From assembly GCF_000179595.2 (NCBI RefSeq), contig NZ_JH556659.1, forward strand, positions 979-64,978: a DNA stretch of 64,000 nucleotides. The letters are read 5' to 3'. The position numbers were made by a program, and so were the translations under genes. The notes beneath the pieces were generated by a model, which saw only the letters and a list, made by a program, of their open reading frames with translations, had not been told where the DNA came from and made no database searches. Below are positions 61,991 to 64,000 of this stretch, in pieces; position 1 is the stretch's first letter; each line of letters begins with the position of its first letter. The DNA is from Acetivibrio cellulolyticus CD2 (lineage in GTDB: Bacteria > Bacillota > Clostridia > Acetivibrionales > Acetivibrionaceae).

Positions 61991-63124
61991 ATGGGAATAA
62001 TGGATTTTATTAAGGGACAATTAATAGAGGTTATAGAATGGACTGATTCAAGCTCTGACACAATAGTATACAGGTTTCCTGTAGCTAATAAGGAAATAAA
62101 AATGGGAGCTATGTTGACAGTAAGGGAGTCGCAGGCTGCTTTGTTTGTAAACGAAGGAATTCTGGCAGATGTTTTTTATCCCGGTCTTTATGAGCTGGCT
62201 ACTGAGAACTTGCCTGTTCTCACAAAATTGAAGTCATGGAAATATGGCTTTAATTCTCCTTTCAAAGCAGAGGTGTATTTTGTAAATACCAAGCAGTTTA
62301 TAGATCAAAAATGGGGAACACAGAACCCGGTTCCAATTCCAGATCCTAAATTCGGACAGGTGGAAATCAGAGCAAGAGGTTTGTACTCATTTAGGGTAGC
62401 TGACCCTACTAAGTTTATGCGTGAATTATTTGGTACACGCGCAAGCTATAAAACAGAGGACATTACAAATACATTCAGAACATACCTTGTCCAGTATTTG
62501 AAGGACACAATAGCGGAAGCCAAGCTTTCGTTCTTTGATCTTCAAGCTCAGCTTGTTGAGTTCAGCAACAAGGTTAAGGAAAATGTGAAGGAGAAGTTTG
62601 AACAATTCGGACTAGAAATTGTGGACCTCACCATTGAAGACCTTTCATTGCCGGAAGAACTTAGAGAAGCATACATGCAGGGGTCGAAGATTGGTCTTAT
62701 GGGCGGCATGGATACTTATACAAAAATACGTACACTTGATGCGATAAATTCAGCAGCTGAAAACCAGGGAAATGGTTCTTTTGCTGGAATGGGAGCAGGA
62801 ATGGGGGCTGGTGCTGCAATTGGAAACATGATGGGCCAAATGTTCAACAGCAATCAGCAAAGCCAACAACCTGTTCAGAATCAGCAGACTTTTCCATGTC
62901 CAAAATGCAACTCTCCAGTTCAGCAAGGAGTTAAATTTTGCCCTAATTGCGGTCAGAATACAGCGCCTCAAAAAGCAGCTTGTGTAAAGTGCAATGCTGA
63001 AATTACTCCGGGTGCAAAGTTCTGCCCTGAATGCGGTGCATCACAGGATCTCTCGTGCAGCAAGTGTGGAACCAAGTTGTCATCAGGCAGCAAGTTCTGT
63101 CCTGATTGCGGTAACAAGGTTTAG
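61991..63124 (+). CDS. SPFH-domain/virion core-like protein with double zinc ribbon (377 aa)
   Basis: YdjI-type SPFH domain at ~15-260 (IEWTDSSSDTIVYRFP, KMGAMLTVRESQAALFVNEG, AEVYFVNTKQFIDQKWGTQNPVPIPDP), a Gly/Ala/Met-rich linker (AGMGAGMGAGAAIGNMMGQMF), then three zinc-ribbon pairs (CPKCNSP...CPNCG; CVKCNAE...CPECG; CSKCGTK...CPDCG). Proteins of this type associate with the cytoplasmic face of the membrane and, in Bacillus, work with membrane-stress systems. AAAGGAG site. Transcribed alone; terminator after it. Confidence 0.9.
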   Translation: MGIMDFIKGQLIEVIEWTDSSSDTIVYRFPVANKEIKMGAMLTVRESQAALFVNEGILADVFYPGLYELATENLPVLTKLKSWKYGFNSPFKAEVYFVNTKQFIDQKWGTQNPVPIPDPKFGQVEIRARGLYSFRVADPTKFMRELFGTRASYKTEDITNTFRTYLVQYLKDTIAEAKLSFFDLQAQLVEFSNKVKENVKEKFEQFGLEIVDLTIEDLSLPEELREAYMQGSKIGLMGGMDTYTKIRTLDAINSAAENQGNGSFAGMGAGMGAGAAIGNMMGQMFNSNQQSQQPVQNQQTFPCPKCNSPVQQGVKFCPNCGQNTAPQKAACVKCNAEITPGAKFCPECGASQDLSCSKCGTKLSSGSKFCPDCGNKV

Positions 63125-63143
63125 ATTGCGGGTAATTATTACT

Positions 63144-63176
63144 AGAGACAGTAGTTAAAAGCTATTGTCTCTTTTT
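63144..63176 (+). terminator. Terminator after the SPFH gene
   Basis: AGAGACAGTAG and CTATTGTCTCT (one G-T pair) form an 11-bp stem followed by TTTTTG, 20 nt past the stop codon. Confidence 0.85.
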
Positions 63177-63298
63177 GTGTAAAGATGTTGAAAAGTAAAA
63201 ATGTTGGTAAAATAGAATGAAACTTTTCACGTTGTTTATAGATGGCATTTTTGAGGTATAATATAGAAGAAACTCATTATGTTTAATGGAGCGATATT

Positions 63299-63949
63299 AT
63301 GAATTGTAAATGTGTTCCGGAAACAAGACAGAATAGGAAAAAATATATAGAAGCTTATTATAAGCCAAACATGGGAAAAGGGTTGCCTGATTTTAAAGTT
63401 CTTGGATGGGAAAGTAAGGAAGCTCAGGACATGAGGTTTGAGACCTTGAGGGCTAATGTTGACTTGAAAAACAAGAAGGTATTGGATGTCGGATGTGGAT
63501 TGGGTAATCTGCTTGAATATTTAAATAGTAATGGAATTAACGTAGAATATACTGGTGTTGATATAATTGAAGATATGATTGAAAGTGTAAAGCAGAAGAA
63601 CCTTATTGGTGAGTTTTATTGTATGGATATCTTTAAACAGCACCATTTTGAATCAAGGAGCTTTGATGTTATATATACTTCAGGGATATTTAATTTAAAT
63701 ATGGGCAACAATATGGAGTTCCTGATGAGGGCTTTAGGCTGTTTTATTAATCTGTCAAAAAGCATTATAGCTTTCAATCTGCTTGATAAGAACTCTCCGG
63801 GTAAAGAAGATATATATTATTATTATGATCCTGAAGAAGTTGCAGCGATGATGGAAAGACAATATCCTCAAATAAAGAACATTAAAATTGTCAGGGGATA
63901 CCTTAATAATGATTTTACGATTATTTCCCGAAAGGTTGATTTTGCATAA
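63299..63949 (+). CDS. Class I SAM-dependent methyltransferase (216 aa)
   Basis: Rossmann methyltransferase domain at ~55-195: motif I VLDVGCGLGNLLEYL, motif II acidic VEYTGVDIIEDMI, and a motif IV-like SFDVIYTSGIFNL. It is rich in Asn and has an N-terminal ~50-residue extension (YKPNMGKGLPDFKVLGWESKEAQDMRF) seen in several uncharacterised bacterial relatives. Substrate unknown. AT-rich leader; TGGAGCG just before the ATG may serve as the ribosome binding site. Last complete gene in the window. Confidence 0.85.
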   Translation: MNCKCVPETRQNRKKYIEAYYKPNMGKGLPDFKVLGWESKEAQDMRFETLRANVDLKNKKVLDVGCGLGNLLEYLNSNGINVEYTGVDIIEDMIESVKQKNLIGEFYCMDIFKQHHFESRSFDVIYTSGIFNLNMGNNMEFLMRALGCFINLSKSIIAFNLLDKNSPGKEDIYYYYDPEEVAAMMERQYPQIKNIKIVRGYLNNDFTIISRKVDFA

Positions 63950-64000
63950 TAATGTAAATATAATTTAAAGACTGGAATTAATCAGAAGAAAAAATAATAA

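Overview
The window looks like chromosomal DNA of an anaerobic, spore-forming, low-GC, cellulosome-producing clostridium of the Acetivibrio / Pseudobacteroides / Ruminiclostridium kind. This rests on three proteins with type I dockerin repeats (799-2643, 15299-16927, 46998-51368), secreted esterases (one with a CBM2-like module), several proteins with copper-amine-oxidase-type 'stalk' domains, the sporulation protein YunB, a flavodiiron protein, and clostridial families such as GGGtGRT, UPF0280 and HcyBio. I see no rRNA, tRNA, CRISPR array, transposase or prophage.

Layout. 1-4.6 kb: a 68-aa gene behind a consensus promoter overlapped by a LexA/SOS box, an LRR-dockerin protein, a membrane protein and a truncated SDR remnant. 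5-17.5 kb: MATE exporter, membrane protein, secreted type B carboxylesterase, acyl-ACP thioesterase, a remnant gene, a CBM9-like/stalk protein, a substrate-binding/OmpA fusion with a membrane partner, a dockerin SGNH esterase and a DUF2382 stress protein. 17.6-22.1 kb: GntR regulator, citrate synthase and aconitase (the citrate-forming branch towards glutamate) behind a palindromic operator. 22.3-26.4 kb: DUF445 protein, flavodiiron protein, a CBM25-like protein and small unknowns. 26.5-31.8 kb: a homocysteine/sulfur module (HcyBio, NIL-ferredoxin, UPF0280), small membrane proteins, and the IscU-like/GGGtGRT pair behind a structured leader. 31.8-42.5 kb: TadG-like protein, proB joined to a response regulator, a convergent 7TM histidine kinase, a CBM2-alpha/beta hydrolase, a YesM/YesN two-component pair whose kinase is frameshifted, and a sugar-type binding lipoprotein. 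42.8-46.5 kb: LysM-SleB cell wall hydrolase behind a c-di-AMP riboswitch, a DUF1287 protein, a response-regulator fragment and a WG-repeat/stalk protein. 47-53.6 kb: a 1456-aa dockerin/transglutaminase/vWA-like/peptidoglycan-binding protein, a lipoprotein and a PH-like membrane protein. 53.6-64 kb: PBP1A, XRE regulator, YunB, bactofilin plus M23 endopeptidase, a chemoreceptor with a sigma-D promoter, an SPFH/zinc-ribbon protein and a methyltransferase.

Two themes recur: surface or cellulosome-attached proteins that are not ordinary glycoside hydrolases (LRR, SGNH esterase, transglutaminase), and cell-envelope remodelling (SleB, DUF1287, PBP1A, bactofilin-M23, c-di-AMP control). Gene decay is visible at four places (SDR, 11.2 kb remnant, YesM frameshift, receiver fragment). 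Assignments come from reading the sequence and recalled family knowledge; no searches were run.
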